Shown here: one piece after another, positions 55,790-64,000 of the stretch
Position numbering within the stretch: the first letter of the stretch is position 1
Layout of the letters: each line of letters starts with the position of its first letter
NCBI RefSeq assembly: GCF_015206995.1
Contig: NZ_JADEXR010000013.1
Span: 1-64,000, forward strand
Direction of reading: 5' to 3'
Length of the DNA: 64,000 bases
DNA from: an aff. Roholtiella sp. LEGE 12411
Lineage (GTDB): Bacteria; Cyanobacteriota; Cyanobacteriia; Cyanobacteriales; Nostocaceae
Program-made: the position numbers and the translations under genes
The notes under the pieces: model-generated
What the model saw: the letters and a program-made list of their open reading frames with translations, nothing else
What the model was told of the DNA's origin: nothing
Databases searched by the model: none

Positions 55790-56233
55790 TCATAAGACTT
55801 CACAACTCCCACCAGCTGCCTCAATTTTGCTACGAGCTGTACCTGTGAAAGCTGCCGCTTGCACCTTGAGCGGAATGCTCAATTCTCCATTACCTAAAAT
55901 TTTCAATGGCCCCTTGACAGCAGTAAGAATACCTGATGCTTTTAAGGAAGTCAAAGTTACTTCTGTATTGGCAGGAAGGGAAGCTAGCTTCTCTACATTA
56001 ATCGTAGTGTAATTTTTCCGATTAACAATTGGAAAGCCTTTCAACTTAGGCAGACGACGATATAGTGGCTGTTGACCACCTTCAAAACCTGGTCGAGTAC
56101 CGCTACCAGAGCGAGACTTTTGACCTCGCATACCTAAACCAGCACTGGCACCTTGACCAGCGGAAATCCCCCTACCTACACGCTTACGGCGTTTTTTTGA
56201 GCCTTTTTGAGGCTTAACATCGTTGAGTCTCAT
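55790..56233 (-). CDS. rplO: Ribosomal protein uL15
   Basis: A 147-residue uL15: [20 protein letters not shown] then [20 protein letters not shown] (about 25-44), [20 protein letters not shown] (about 50-69) and a C-terminal domain with the [17 protein letters not shown] motif. It lies directly after rpsE: the rpmD (uL30) gene found here in many bacteria is absent, which is usual in cyanobacteria. Confidence 0.95.
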   Translation of the reverse strand: MRLNDVKPQKGSKKRRKRVGRGISAGQGASAGLGMRGQKSRSGSGTRPGFEGGQQPLYRRLPKLKGFPIVNRKNYTTINVEKLASLPANTEVTLTSLKASGILTAVKGPLKILGNGELSIPLKVQAAAFTGTARSKIEAAGGSCEVL

Positions 56234-56281
56234 GATGTTTAGTACTTTTTTTTATACAAAACCTATGCAAGGGCAGCTCTA

Positions 56282-56806
56282 CTAGATATAGAGATGTTCA
56301 ATAGCAATGCCCCGATCTTCCGCAACTTCGGCAAAGGTACGTAGTGTAGATAGGGCGTTGACAGCGGCTCTAGCATTGTTGAGTGGATTATTAGAACCGA
56401 GTTGTTTGGCTAAGACGTTACGAACCCCTGCCAATTCCAACACGGTACGCACAGCACCACCAGCAATTACCCCAGTACCAGGTGCGGCTGGTCGCATCAT
56501 TACCTTCGCACCACCACCGACACCATCAATGGGATGGGGAATGGAGTTAGATTTGGTTATTGGGATGTCAATCAGATGTTTTTTGCCATCGGCTACGCCT
56601 TTTTTCACAGCACCAATTACATCTGAGGCTTTACCTACTCCAACACCAACTTGACCGCGTTCGTTACCGACGACGACGATTGCTCGGAAGCTAAGTTTTT
56701 TACCACCTTTGACGACCTTACTCACCCGCCGGATCTGGATAACCCGCTCTTGCCAATTAGTTTCTTCTTTCTTTGTGCGGTTAGTTTTACGACGACCTGT
56801 TGCCAT
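56282..56806 (-). CDS. rpsE: Ribosomal protein uS5
   Basis: A 174-residue uS5: [20 protein letters not shown] (about 18-37), [20 protein letters not shown] (about 48-67), [40 protein letters not shown] (about 104-123). The ATG at 56806 is used; a TTG two codons earlier is less likely. It shapes the 30S mRNA entry and decoding fidelity. Repeats of AGTCAAG type lie just upstream. Confidence 0.95.
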   Translation of the reverse strand: MATGRRKTNRTKKEETNWQERVIQIRRVSKVVKGGKKLSFRAIVVVGNERGQVGVGVGKASDVIGAVKKGVADGKKHLIDIPITKSNSIPHPIDGVGGGAKVMMRPAAPGTGVIAGGAVRTVLELAGVRNVLAKQLGSNNPLNNARAAVNALSTLRTFAEVAEDRGIAIEHLYI

Positions 56807-56824
56807 AATCAATGCCTCTATGAG

Positions 56825-56860
56825 TCAATGGTCAAGAGTCAAGAGTCAAGAGTCAATATT
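56825..56860. repeat. AGTCAAG heptanucleotide repeats between rplR and rpsE
   Basis: About four AGTCAAG units in tandem (AGTCAATGGTCAAGAGTCAA onward), filling most of the rplR-rpsE gap inside the spc operon. Related units occur at 60640-60785 and 61975-62036. Confidence 0.8.
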
Positions 56861-56899
56861 TCAACTCTGGACTTTAGACCTTTTTGGACTTTTGCAAAT

Positions 56900-57262
56900 T
56901 TAGAAATCTAAACCAGCCTCGCGTGCTGCATCGGCTAATGCTTTGACACGACCATGATATAAGTTGCCACCGCGATCAAAGACTACTTTGGTGATACCTT
57001 TTTCTAGCAATCTCGCTGCGATCAATTTGCCAACTTGTGCTGATGCATCACGGTTAGCACATGAACCTAAACTAGATTTCAACTCTGGTTCTACAGTCGA
57101 GGCTGCGACTAACGTATGATGTTGTGTATCATCAATGACTTGTGCGTAAATATGTTCGTGAGAGCGGAACACGGCTAACCGTGGTCGTTCTGGGGAGCCG
57201 ATGACTCTACCACGGACGCGTCTATGGCGACGCTGCTTTGATTCTCTACGAGTAAGTTTCAT
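56900..57262 (-). CDS. rplR: Ribosomal protein uL18
   Basis: A 120-residue uL18: [20 protein letters not shown] and [20 protein letters not shown] (about 12-51), [20 protein letters not shown] (about 83-102), [19 protein letters not shown]. It binds 5S rRNA with uL5. It follows rplF by 2 bases. Confidence 0.95.
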   Translation of the reverse strand: MKLTRRESKQRRHRRVRGRVIGSPERPRLAVFRSHEHIYAQVIDDTQHHTLVAASTVEPELKSSLGSCANRDASAQVGKLIAARLLEKGITKVVFDRGGNLYHGRVKALADAAREAGLDF

Positions 57263-57264
57263 TT

Positions 57265-57813
57265 TTACTTCTTACCACTCTTACCAGTCTTACCAGCTTT
57301 ACGTCTTACCTCTTCACCGGCATAGCGAATGCCTTTACCTTTATAAGGTTCTGGTGGGCGAACGGCACGAATTTTAGCTGCTGTGTTGCCTACTATTTCT
57401 TTGTCATAGCCGCTGACGATGACGTTAGTGGTACCTTCTACTGCAAACTGAATTCCTTCAGGTGGAACAATTTGTACCTGATGGCTGTAGCCCATATTTA
57501 AAATCAGGTTACGACCTTGAACTTGTGCTCGGTAGCCAACTCCTTGAATTTCCAAACGGCGCTGAAAACCATTGGAAACTCCCTCGACCATGTTGGCAAC
57601 CAAGGTGCGGCACAAACCATGCATTTGGCGAGATGTCTTTGTATCATCTCGTCGAGTTACCTGCAATATTTCCCCTTCTTGGGAAACTGTAACAGCGGTA
57701 GGCAAATCGCGTGAAAGTTCGCCTTTAGGCCCTTTTACAACAACCTTTGTGCCATCAATCGCCACTTGGACTTTAGTGGGAACAGTAATTGGACGTTTAC
57801 CAATACGAGACAT
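57265..57813 (-). CDS. rplF: Ribosomal protein uL6
   Basis: A 182-residue uL6 with two repeated domains: [34 protein letters not shown] (about 29-42), [20 protein letters not shown] (about 77-96), then [20 protein letters not shown] (about 150-169) and a Lys-rich tail. Located near the sarcin-ricin loop. A gap of about 90 bases of TTTGTC/ACAAATGA-type repeats separates it from rpsH. Confidence 0.95.
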   Translation of the reverse strand: MSRIGKRPITVPTKVQVAIDGTKVVVKGPKGELSRDLPTAVTVSQEGEILQVTRRDDTKTSRQMHGLCRTLVANMVEGVSNGFQRRLEIQGVGYRAQVQGRNLILNMGYSHQVQIVPPEGIQFAVEGTTNVIVSGYDKEIVGNTAAKIRAVRPPEPYKGKGIRYAGEEVRRKAGKTGKSGKK

Positions 57814-57825
57814 GACTTTTTGTCC

Positions 57826-57906
57826 TTTGTTATTTGTCCGTTGTCCTTTGTTATTTGTCGTTTGTCTTTTATTAATGACAAATGACCAATGACAAATGAC
57901 TAATGA
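57826..57906. repeat. Degenerate TTTGTCATT/TGACTAA repeats between rpsH and rplF
   Basis: The gap is made of degenerate 7-base units in both orientations (TTATTTGTCGTTTGTC, then AATGACAAATGACCAATGAC). The units run up to the rpsH stop codon at 57907. Confidence 0.8.
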
Positions 57907-58308
57907 CTACCAGACGTAGCAAAGCACTTCACCACCCAAGTTCTGACGCCGCGCTTCGCGGTCAGTCATGATCCCACTGGATGTAGAAATAATGGCAATG
58001 CCAATGCCGCCGAGTACTCTTGGTAATTCTTTTCTGTTGGAGTAAACGCGCAAACCTGGTTTACTCACCCGCTTTAATGCGGTAATTAAAGGCTGACGAT
58101 TCTTACCCTTATATTTCAGAGAAATTACCAGATTACGCTTTACCCCTTCTTCTGCTTCTTCAAATTCAGAAATAAAGCCTTCCTCCCGCAGTACTTTGGC
58201 AATACTACGAGTCATTCTTGTAGCTGGTACTTGTGTCGTTTGATGCCTCGCCAAATTGGCATTGCGGATGCGCGTCAGCATATCTGCAATTGTGTCGTTA
58301 GCCGCCAT
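57907..58308 (-). CDS. rpsH: Ribosomal protein uS8
   Basis: A 133-residue uS8: [20 protein letters not shown] (about 3-22), [20 protein letters not shown] (about 34-53), [20 protein letters not shown] (about 88-107), [20 protein letters not shown] and GEVLCYVW. It binds helix 21 of 16S rRNA; in E. coli it represses the spc operon. It follows rplE directly; rpsN is missing from this position. Confidence 0.95.
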   Translation of the reverse strand: MAANDTIADMLTRIRNANLARHQTTQVPATRMTRSIAKVLREEGFISEFEEAEEGVKRNLVISLKYKGKNRQPLITALKRVSKPGLRVYSNRKELPRVLGGIGIAIISTSSGIMTDREARRQNLGGEVLCYVW

Positions 58309-58328
58309 CGTTCCCTCTTTAGATGAAC

Positions 58329-58877
58329 TTATTGATCGCGAAAGGGCATTCCCATTTCTTTAAGTAAAGCGCGGCCCTCTTCGTCGTTTTTCGCTGTAGT
58401 AATGATGGAAATATCCATACCGCGGATTTGATCGATGCTGTCGTACTCTACTTCTGGAAAGATGAGTTGTTCTCTTACACCCAAAGTATAGTTGCCGCGA
58501 CCGTCAAAGCTTTTAGGACTAACGCCGCGAAAGTCTCGAATTCTAGGTAGTGCCAAGCTAATGAGTCGGTCGACAAACGCGTACATTCGTTCGCCTCTAA
58601 GAGTAACCATGATGCCGACAGGCATACCTTGACGAATTTTGAAGCCTGCGATCGCCTTTTTCGCTCGTGTCACTACTGGCTTTTGACCAGCAATCAACGC
58701 AATTTCGTTTATGGACGCTTCCAATGACTTAGCATTTTGAGCCGCTTCCCCCAAACCTCGGTTAACAGTAACCTTGACCAACTTCGGTACTTGATGAACA
58801 TTGGTGTATTGAAACTGATTGATCAGTTTAGGGACGATTGTCTCTTGGTATAAGGTTTTGAGTCTTGTTGGTGCCAT
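58329..58877 (-). CDS. rplE: Ribosomal protein uL5
   Basis: A 182-residue uL5: [20 protein letters not shown] (about 24-43), [20 protein letters not shown] (about 64-83), [20 protein letters not shown] (about 92-111), [20 protein letters not shown] (about 114-133). It binds 5S rRNA and forms inter-subunit bridge B1b with bL31 and uS13. It follows rplX by about 75 bases. Confidence 0.95.
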   Translation of the reverse strand: MAPTRLKTLYQETIVPKLINQFQYTNVHQVPKLVKVTVNRGLGEAAQNAKSLEASINEIALIAGQKPVVTRAKKAIAGFKIRQGMPVGIMVTLRGERMYAFVDRLISLALPRIRDFRGVSPKSFDGRGNYTLGVREQLIFPEVEYDSIDQIRGMDISIITTAKNDEEGRALLKEMGMPFRDQ

Positions 58878-58953
58878 AGTTTTTTGTTCTGATTACCCCT
58901 GGGCTTGGTCAGGGAACCTTATTTGACCTTTGTCTTTAGTTAATTACTAATGA

Positions 58954-59307
58954 CTATTTATCCAGAATCTCGCCAGTTTTCTTGAGCTTCCTTACCTTTT
59001 TGCCTTCGGGCGTGAAGGTGTAGCAAACACGACTAGCGACGTTTTGCTTAGTAGAATAAAGCATCACGTTGGAGCTATGAATCGGGGCTTCTTGGGTGAC
59101 TATCCGCCCTGACTCTCCTTCTTGCTGGGGTTTAACGTGCTTGGTCTTGATGTTGACGCCTTTGACGACAACTTTGCTTAGTTGAGGAAGTGCTTGTATA
59201 ACTTCACCGACTTTACCCTTATCTTTGCCAGCAATTATCTGCACTGTATCGCCAGTTTTGACGTGCATTTTGTGAAATACTTTTGGCTGATCTTTTCGGT
59301 ATGCCAT
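58954..59307 (-). CDS. rplX: Ribosomal protein uL24
   Basis: A 117-residue uL24: [20 protein letters not shown] (the KOW motif, about 14-33), [20 protein letters not shown] (about 47-66), [14 protein letters not shown]. It initiates 50S assembly. Its ATG shares one base with the rplN stop (TAATG). The N- and C-terminal extensions are usual in cyanobacteria. Confidence 0.95.
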   Translation of the reverse strand: MAYRKDQPKVFHKMHVKTGDTVQIIAGKDKGKVGEVIQALPQLSKVVVKGVNIKTKHVKPQQEGESGRIVTQEAPIHSSNVMLYSTKQNVASRVCYTFTPEGKKVRKLKKTGEILDK

Positions 59308-59675
59308 TACAGCACCTCCGGAGCCAGAGAAACGATTTTGGTAAAGTTTTTCTCGCGCAGTTCCCGTGCAACAGGGCCAAAGACCCGCGTTCCTCTAGGA
59401 TTACCATCTTTGTTGATGATCACTGCGGCGTTATCGTCAAAGCGAATACTCATGCCGCTATCACGATTTACGCCTTTGCGAGTACGAACAATTACCGCTT
59501 CCACAACATCAGATTTTTTTACTGCCATGTTGGGTGTGGCATCTTTGACAACGGCGATAATTTTATCGCCAATGCCGCCATAACGGCGATTACCTCCGCC
59601 TAAGATGCGGATGCACATGAGTTTACGAGCGCCGCTATTATCTGCGACATTCAGATAGGTCTGGGGTTGAATCAC
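59307..59675 (-). CDS. rplN: Ribosomal protein uL14
   Basis: A 122-residue uL14: [20 protein letters not shown] and [20 protein letters not shown] (about 1-41), [20 protein letters not shown] (about 62-81), [20 protein letters not shown] (about 92-111), [10 protein letters not shown]. It is the ribosomal binding partner of RsfS, whose gene is also in this window (29590-30048). Confidence 0.96.
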   Translation of the reverse strand: MIQPQTYLNVADNSGARKLMCIRILGGGNRRYGGIGDKIIAVVKDATPNMAVKKSDVVEAVIVRTRKGVNRDSGMSIRFDDNAAVIINKDGNPRGTRVFGPVARELREKNFTKIVSLAPEVL

Positions 59676-59722
59676 GATTAGTCTCCCGTGTGGTGTTGTT
59701 AGAAAACTAACAACTATGAGGT

Positions 59723-59971
59723 TTAGTTAGATTTGACGTTGAGGACTTCTGTGACTTGCCAGCGCTTGGTTTTACTCAGGGGTCTGGTTTCCTGGATGCG
59801 GACGCGATCGCCCACTTTACACTTATTTTCCTCATCGTGAGCTTTATAGCGCCGGGTTTGAACTACAATCTTGCCGTACTTGGGATGAGGAGCGCGGTTT
59901 TCCACAGCAACTACTACCGTTTTTTGCATTTTGTCGCTCACTACCAAGCCAACTCGTTCTTTGACTGCCAT
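59723..59971 (-). CDS. rpsQ: Ribosomal protein uS17
   Basis: An 82-residue uS17, OB fold: [20 protein letters not shown] (about 8-27), [20 protein letters not shown] (about 29-48), [20 protein letters not shown] (about 51-70). Primary 16S rRNA binder. It follows rpmC by 6 bases. Confidence 0.95.
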   Translation of the reverse strand: MAVKERVGLVVSDKMQKTVVVAVENRAPHPKYGKIVVQTRRYKAHDEENKCKVGDRVRIQETRPLSKTKRWQVTEVLNVKSN

Positions 59972-59977
59972 AATCTC

Positions 59978-60205
59978 CTACTTTTCTTCTTTAGCCGATT
60001 GACTTGCTGCCCGTTGGCGCTCAGTTTCTATTGTGAGCAATTGGGCTAGGCGGTGTCGGGCGTGTCTGAACTGGTGAGGTTTTTCTAGTTGTCTGGTTGC
60101 TTTTTGTAAGCGCAGTTGAAACAGTTGCCTTTTAATAGCAACTATTTCCTCAGCCAGTTTTTCATCACTTAATTCTCTAGCTTCTGAAATCTTGGGAAGA
60201 GGCAT
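59978..60205 (-). CDS. rpmC: Ribosomal protein uL29
   Basis: A 75-residue helical protein: [20 protein letters not shown] (about 12-31), [20 protein letters not shown] (about 32-51), [14 protein letters not shown]. It sits at the tunnel exit and helps dock trigger factor and SRP. It follows rplP by 3 bases. Confidence 0.95.
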   Translation of the reverse strand: MPLPKISEARELSDEKLAEEIVAIKRQLFQLRLQKATRQLEKPHQFRHARHRLAQLLTIETERQRAASQSAKEEK

Positions 60206-60208
60206 AAC

Positions 60209-60634
60209 CTACTCCTGCTCCTCTGGTTTAGAGCGCACAATAAACTTGGTTTTTATGGGCAACTTAAATGAAGCTAAACGCATAGCTTCTCTGGCGATTT
60301 CTTCAGAAACGCCAGCGATTTCAAATAAAATTCGCCCTGGTTTAACGACAGCTACCCAAAACTCCGGCGAACCTTTACCGGAACCCATCCGAGTTTCAGC
60401 CGGACGCATGGTTACAGGTTTGTCAGGGAAAATCCGAATCCAGATTTGTCCACCCCGGCGAATATAACGGGTCATTGCCCGACGAGAAGCCTCAATTTGA
60501 CGGGAGGTAATCCAAGCAGGTTCTTGAGCTTGGAGTGCGAAATCACCAAAGTTTAGGGTGCTGCCACGGCTGGCTAGTCCCTCCATCCGTCCGCGTTGTT
60601 GTTTGCGGAATTTAGTTCTTCTAGGACTTAACAT
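60209..60634 (-). CDS. rplP: Ribosomal protein uL16
   Basis: A 141-residue uL16: [20 protein letters not shown] (about 1-20), [20 protein letters not shown] (about 30-49), [20 protein letters not shown] (about 73-92), [20 protein letters not shown]. It lies at the base of the central protuberance near the A-site tRNA. The gap to rpsC is about 150 bases and full of AGTCAAG-type repeats. Confidence 0.95.
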   Translation of the reverse strand: MLSPRRTKFRKQQRGRMEGLASRGSTLNFGDFALQAQEPAWITSRQIEASRRAMTRYIRRGGQIWIRIFPDKPVTMRPAETRMGSGKGSPEFWVAVVKPGRILFEIAGVSEEIAREAMRLASFKLPIKTKFIVRSKPEEQE

Positions 60635-60639
60635 GGTTT

Positions 60640-60785
60640 GTCAAGGGTCAAGAGTCAAGGGTCAAGGGGAGCCAGCGCCGTGGGGGGGAGTTCCCGACTT
60701 GAGGCGATTGGCGTTCAAGGGTCAAGGTTGAGGTCAATGGTCAAAAAATCTTGGACTTTTGACTATGGATTTTTGACTCTTGACT
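60640..60785. repeat. AGTCAAG-type repeats between rpsC and rplP
   Basis: Tandem and scattered heptanucleotides (GTCAAGGGTCAAGAGTCAAG and, inverted, TTTTGACTCTTGACTA) surround a GC-rich insert around 60665-60705. The inverted units at the two ends could pair. The last unit touches the rpsC stop codon (60784). Confidence 0.75.
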
Positions 60786-61551
60786 ATCCTTCATTTGAGC
60801 GGTCTTCAAATTGTTGACGACGGCGTTGTTGTTGACGGCGACGAGGTTCGCGGTCACGATCGCGATCGCGTGTTGTGGGTGGGGGCGGAGTTTCTTCCTG
60901 TCCTGGGATAATTTCTCCCTTAAACACCCAGACTTTGATGCCTAAAATGCCATAAACCGTTTTTGCCGTGCAATAAGAGTAGTCAATGTCTGCCCGTAAG
61001 GTATGTAGAGGTACTCTACCTTCACGAGTCCACTCTGTCCGGGCAATTTCTGCACCGTTGAGGCGACCGCTGACTTGGATCTTAATACCTTGGATTCCAG
61101 CGCGTTGAGCACGCTGAATCGCTTGCCGTACTACCCGCCGAAACGAAACACGACGTTCTAATTGTTGAGCAATGTATTCGGCAATTAAGTAGGCATCAGC
61201 ATCAACTCGTTGTACTTCAACTACGTTAATGCGAATTTGGCGATTGCTACCCAACAGTTCTTGGAGTCCGGTACGCAGTGATTCAATGCCTTGTCCACCA
61301 CGACCTACTACCACGCCAGGTCTAGCTGTACGTACCTCTAAGTCGATTTGGTCGGCTTTGCGTTCAATCCGCACCTCGGAAATCCCGGCGTTGTTTTGAG
61401 CAAGTCTACCGAGCTTTTTTTCTATGTATTGACGGAGTTTGTGGTCTTCTTGTAGAAGTTCTGGATAGCGTTCAGGAACGGCAAACCAACGGGATTGATG
61501 CTCGTGTGTAATACCCAGGCGAAAACCAACTGGATGAATCTTCTGTCCCAC
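60784..61551 (-). CDS. rpsC: Ribosomal protein uS3
   Basis: A 255-residue uS3: [22 protein letters not shown] domain with [20 protein letters not shown] (about 72-91), the C-terminal domain with [20 protein letters not shown] (about 133-152) and [20 protein letters not shown] (about 190-209). The Arg/Gln/Asp-rich tail ([20 protein letters not shown]) is longer than in E. coli and probably disordered. It lines the mRNA entry channel. Confidence 0.96.
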   Translation of the reverse strand: MGQKIHPVGFRLGITHEHQSRWFAVPERYPELLQEDHKLRQYIEKKLGRLAQNNAGISEVRIERKADQIDLEVRTARPGVVVGRGGQGIESLRTGLQELLGSNRQIRINVVEVQRVDADAYLIAEYIAQQLERRVSFRRVVRQAIQRAQRAGIQGIKIQVSGRLNGAEIARTEWTREGRVPLHTLRADIDYSYCTAKTVYGILGIKVWVFKGEIIPGQEETPPPPTTRDRDRDREPRRRQQQRRRQQFEDRSNEG

Positions 61552-61603
61552 AAATGCTTCCTCTAAAATTTCTTACTTTACGCAATTTTTCGTGTAAACG
61601 TGC

Positions 61604-61960
61604 TTATTTCTCTGGGGCGGCTGCAACAGCCACAGTGATATGACACGTCGGCTTGCGAATTTGGTAAGCTCGACCTTGCGCTCTAGGTTGGAACCGTTTC
61701 AGCACTGGGCCTTGATCGGCATACGCCTGAGTAATCACTAGCTGAGTCCGATCTAACCCCGCGTTGTGTTCTGCATTGGCGGCAGCGCTTCTAAGAACCT
61801 TTAATATGGGTTCTGTAGCTCTGTAAGGCATGAATTCCAGGATAATTAGCGCTTCTCTATATGATCGCCCGCGAATTTGATCTAGTACACGACGCACTTT
61901 GTAGGCAGAAATGCGTATAAATCGGGCGATCGCTTTTACTTCAGTAGTATCATTGGCCAT
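61604..61960 (-). CDS. rplV: Ribosomal protein uL22
   Basis: A 118-residue uL22: [20 protein letters not shown] (about 9-28), [20 protein letters not shown] (about 29-48), [20 protein letters not shown] (about 53-72), [20 protein letters not shown] (about 88-107), whose hairpin lines the exit tunnel. The ATG at 61960 is preferred to 61972. Confidence 0.95.
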   Translation of the reverse strand: MANDTTEVKAIARFIRISAYKVRRVLDQIRGRSYREALIILEFMPYRATEPILKVLRSAAANAEHNAGLDRTQLVITQAYADQGPVLKRFQPRAQGRAYQIRKPTCHITVAVAAAPEK

Positions 61961-61974
61961 AATTTTCTCCATTT

Positions 61975-62038
61975 GTCAAGAGTCAATTTTCAAGGGTCAT
62001 TACTATCAACTTTGTCGTTGACTCTTGACTATTGACTA
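61975..62038. repeat. AGTCAA-type repeats between rpsS and rplV
   Basis: The gap consists of GTCAAGAGTCAATTTTCAAG on one side and, inverted, GTTGACTCTTGACTATTGAC on the other; the last unit overlaps the rpsS stop codon (62036). The two halves could pair as a hairpin within the S10 transcript. Confidence 0.8.
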
Positions 62039-62314
62039 TCTCCCTGCTTTTTTGTCACTTTTACCATGACCCCTGTAGGTGCGTGTCGGGGCAAATTCCC
62101 CCAACTTGTGTCCAACCATTTGCTCACTGACAAACACTGGAACGTGTTGGCGTCCGTTGTGAACAGCTATGGTATGACCTACCATTAGGGGCAAAATGGT
62201 CGAGGCTCTCGACCAAGTTTTAATAACTTGTTTTTCGTTTCTAGCATTCAGCTTTTCAATTTTGCTGAGCAAATGATCGGCCACAAAAGGGCCCTTTTTT
62301 AGAGAACGACCCAT
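62036..62314 (-). CDS. rpsS: Ribosomal protein uS19
   Basis: A 92-residue uS19: [20 protein letters not shown] (about 1-20), [20 protein letters not shown] (about 32-51), [20 protein letters not shown] (about 52-71), [20 protein letters not shown]. The ATG at 62314 gives the family N-terminus; the longer open frame to 62401 simply translates an upstream repeat. It binds uS13 in the 30S head. Confidence 0.96.
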   Translation of the reverse strand: MGRSLKKGPFVADHLLSKIEKLNARNEKQVIKTWSRASTILPLMVGHTIAVHNGRQHVPVFVSEQMVGHKLGEFAPTRTYRGHGKSDKKAGR

Positions 62315-62321
62315 AATCAGT

Positions 62322-62390
62322 AAGTTTTGAGTTTTGAATTTTGAGTTTTGAGTTTCGAGTTTTAAGTGTTGAGTTTGATAATTACGCTCA
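62322..62390. repeat. TTTTGAG heptanucleotide array between rplB and rpsS
   Basis: About eight degenerate TTTTGAG units on the plus strand (CTCAAAA on the coding strand) fill the rplB-rpsS gap and continue nearly to the rpsS start. The array is open in the rpsS frame and mimics an N-terminal extension. Confidence 0.85.
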
Positions 62391-62411
62391 GCACTCTCCA
62401 CTCACGACTTA

Positions 62412-63275
62412 TTAAGACTCACGACCACCGCGACCGCGTTTAGAAGATTTGCGGCGGCGGCGCACAATCAATTTGCTGCTAAGTTTCTTGCGATTGCGTG
62501 TCTTTGCACCCAAAGTCGGTTTACCCCAAGGTGTCACAGGCCCCGATCTACCGATTGGTGCTCTACCTTCACCACCGCCGTGGGGGTGATCAACTGGGTT
62601 CATGACGCTACCTCTGACCTTAGGACGGCGACCTTTCCAGCGATTTCGTCCTGCTTTCCCTGCGCTCAGGTTTCTGGCGTCAGTGTTGCCTACTTGTCCA
62701 ATAGTGGCGTAGCATTCACGCCGAATCAAGCGCACTTCTCCCGATGGCAATTTGAGAGTTACGTAATTACCTTCTTTTGCCACAACTTGAGCGCTAGCGC
62801 CAGCGGAACGCACCATTTGACCGCCTTTGCCAGGAGTCAATTCCACGTTGTGAACACTAGTACCCAAGGGAATGTTCGACAGAGGTAAGGCGTTACCATC
62901 TTCAAAGGGAGCTTCAGGCCCAGCAATGACTGTTGTTCCGACTTTTAACCCGTTTGGTTGGAGGATGTACCGCTTCTCGCCATCCTGGTAATACAAAAGG
63001 GCAATGCGAGCATTCCGATTTGGATCGTATTCAATAGCTGCGACTTTGGCAGGAATATTACGCTTATCTCTTTTAAAGTCAACAATTCTGTAAAGTTGCT
63101 TGTGTCCGCCACCCCGGCGACGGCTAGTGATCCGCCCTTGGTTATTCCGACCTTTAGCGCGATGTACCGATGTTGTGAGGGATTTCTCAGGCTCGGTTTT
63201 GGTAATTTCCGCAAAGTCGGAGATCGTAACTTGGCGAGTGCTGGGGGTATAAGGGCGATAAGAACGAGTACCCAT
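62412..63275 (-). CDS. rplB: Ribosomal protein uL2
   Basis: A 287-residue uL2: [20 protein letters not shown] (about 43-62), [40 protein letters not shown] (about 83-102), the peptidyl-transferase-centre loop [20 protein letters not shown] with the conserved His (about 221-240), and [20 protein letters not shown]. Essential for 50S assembly and subunit joining. Confidence 0.96.
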   Translation of the reverse strand: MGTRSYRPYTPSTRQVTISDFAEITKTEPEKSLTTSVHRAKGRNNQGRITSRRRGGGHKQLYRIVDFKRDKRNIPAKVAAIEYDPNRNARIALLYYQDGEKRYILQPNGLKVGTTVIAGPEAPFEDGNALPLSNIPLGTSVHNVELTPGKGGQMVRSAGASAQVVAKEGNYVTLKLPSGEVRLIRRECYATIGQVGNTDARNLSAGKAGRNRWKGRRPKVRGSVMNPVDHPHGGGEGRAPIGRSGPVTPWGKPTLGAKTRNRKKLSSKLIVRRRRKSSKRGRGGRES

Positions 63276-63282
63276 CTTAGTT

Positions 63283-63597
63283 TTAAACCTCTGGGAATAG
63301 AACTTGTCTAATCTTGTCTTCGTCCCCAGGCGCGACAGTAACTATTGCTCGCTTATATTGGGGCTTGTAACCAATAAATCTGCCCACGCGCCGCTTTTTG
63401 CGTGGTGGTAGCGCAGTATTGACTTGTACAACCTTGACCTGAAATAGGTCTTCTATTGCCGCTTTGATTTGGGGCTTGGTTGCTTTTGGAATTACTTCAA
63501 AAGTGTATTTGTTCTGCTCCATGAGCATGGTCGCCTTTTCTGTGACAATTGGGCGACGTACTAAGTCGGCAAGATCACGGGGGTCAAAGCTAGGCAC
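63283..63597 (-). CDS. rplW: Ribosomal protein uL23
   Basis: A 104-residue uL23: [20 protein letters not shown] (about 9-28), [20 protein letters not shown] (about 29-48), [20 protein letters not shown] (about 49-68). It is the main docking site for trigger factor and SRP. Its start overlaps the rplD stop by 8 bases. Confidence 0.95.
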   Translation of the reverse strand: MPSFDPRDLADLVRRPIVTEKATMLMEQNKYTFEVIPKATKPQIKAAIEDLFQVKVVQVNTALPPRKKRRVGRFIGYKPQYKRAIVTVAPGDEDKIRQVLFPEV

Positions 63598-64000
63598 TGT
63601 AGACCTCCTGGATTTTTTCTAGGGCTGATGCCGTAATTACAATTTTGTCAGCGTGCAGCAAATCGTAAACATTTAGCTGGTCAGCGGCAATTAGCTTTAA
63701 ATTTTCTATATTGCGGGCTGACAAATATACGTTTTCAGGAAACTCAGACAAGATTAACAGTGTCTTAGTTTCTGGTGCTGCTCCCCAACGAGCCAGTGCT
63801 CCCACTAATTCTTTGGTTTTTGGGCGAGAGAACTCGTTGCCAAATTCTTCTACTACAATCAAATCATCAATACGACCGACCAAGGCTGTCCGCAGTGCTA
63901 AACGCCGTTCTTTGCGGTTTAACTTTAGATTGAAGTCTCTGGGCTTTGGTCCAAAGATCACACCACCACCACGCCACAGTGGTGAACGAATAGAACCTGC
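63590..64000 (-). CDS. rplD: Ribosomal protein uL4, partial (5' end outside window)
   Basis: The C-terminal 136 residues of uL4. The frame is open to the window edge, where it reads [20 protein letters not shown], part of the tunnel-lining loop region; the N-terminus lies beyond 64000. Downstream markers: [60 protein letters not shown]. Starting at the internal GTG at 63961 would be wrong. rplC should precede it. Confidence 0.95.
   Translation of the reverse strand, partial: AGSIRSPLWRGGGVIFGPKPRDFNLKLNRKERRLALRTALVGRIDDLIVVEEFGNEFSRPKTKELVGALARWGAAPETKTLLILSEFPENVYLSARNIENLKLIAADQLNVYDLLHADKIVITASALEKIQEVYSA

Noticed and set aside
62315-62401. Possible 29-residue N-terminal extension of uS19
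   Set aside because: The extension only translates the CTCAAAA repeat; the family N-terminus begins at 62314.

Overview
The window looks like a chromosomal piece of a filamentous, probably heterocyst-forming cyanobacterium (Nostocales, Nostoc/Anabaena-like). Reasons: the HIP1 octamer GCGATCGC is frequent on both strands; heptanucleotide repeat tracts (TGACTAA, AATTCGT and AGTCAAG types) typical of Nostoc genomes fill many gaps; there are dark-operative protochlorophyllide reductase genes (chlL, chlN), a green-lineage CGLD27 protein, a natFGH-bgtA type amino acid transporter, and a cyanobacterial-style ribosomal operon that runs rplX-rplE-rpsH (no rpsN) and rpsE-rplO (no rpmD).

Layout. 1-764: repeat-rich non-coding DNA with a possible transposase remnant. 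765-4667 (minus): compact mrp Na+/H+ antiporter operon, order C-D-E-F-G-A'-B, with only the C-terminal-type MrpA. 5325-6463 (plus): SRPBCC and DUF924 proteins. 6566-7710: a two-gene RelE-like cassette flanked by a direct repeat of the clpB 3' end, then clpB itself (minus). 10828-13485: DUF2157/GDYXXLXY membrane pair and a Trp-rich protein. 14035-17248: chlL, DUF5331, chlN. 17416-18061: VapBC-type pair. 18210-22631 (minus): a LysR remnant and the natF-natG-natH-bgtA operon. 23189-24468: YbjN and DUF3318 proteins. 24717-25514: queE. 25748-28894: a STAS-sugar transferase fusion and a WcaI-like glycosyltransferase (exopolysaccharide). 29590-31745: rsfS, cgld27, asparaginase, initiator tRNA. 31849-39653: DUF697 GTPase, solitary C5 DNA methyltransferase, deoC, recO, MFS transporter, glycosyltransferase. 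39702-46960: metallopeptidase, secG, gpmI, ABC-F ATPase, DUF4336 protein, a DUF29-like remnant, XRE regulator and a divergent unknown gene.

46970-64000 (minus) is the S10/spc/alpha ribosomal super-cluster, read from rplD at the window edge to prfA: rplD, rplW, rplB, rpsS, rplV, rpsC, rplP, rpmC, rpsQ, rplN, rplX, rplE, rpsH, rplF, rplR, rpsE, rplO, secY, adk, infA, rpmJ, rpsM, rpsK, rpoA, rplQ, truA, rplM, rpsI, rpmE, prfA. It couples ribosome, RNA polymerase alpha, translocon, tRNA modification and termination genes. Unusually, several of its gaps are filled by heptanucleotide repeats, one of which encodes the last residues of TruA.

No large undescribed system stands out. The best leads are the clpB-3'-end-flanked RelE-like pair, repeat tracts that supply the start codons of three genes, an XRE autoregulator with a clear paired operator, the STAS-sugar transferase fusion, and a solitary C5 methyltransferase with a variant catalytic motif. 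All calls come from reading sequence and proteins by eye; no database search was run.
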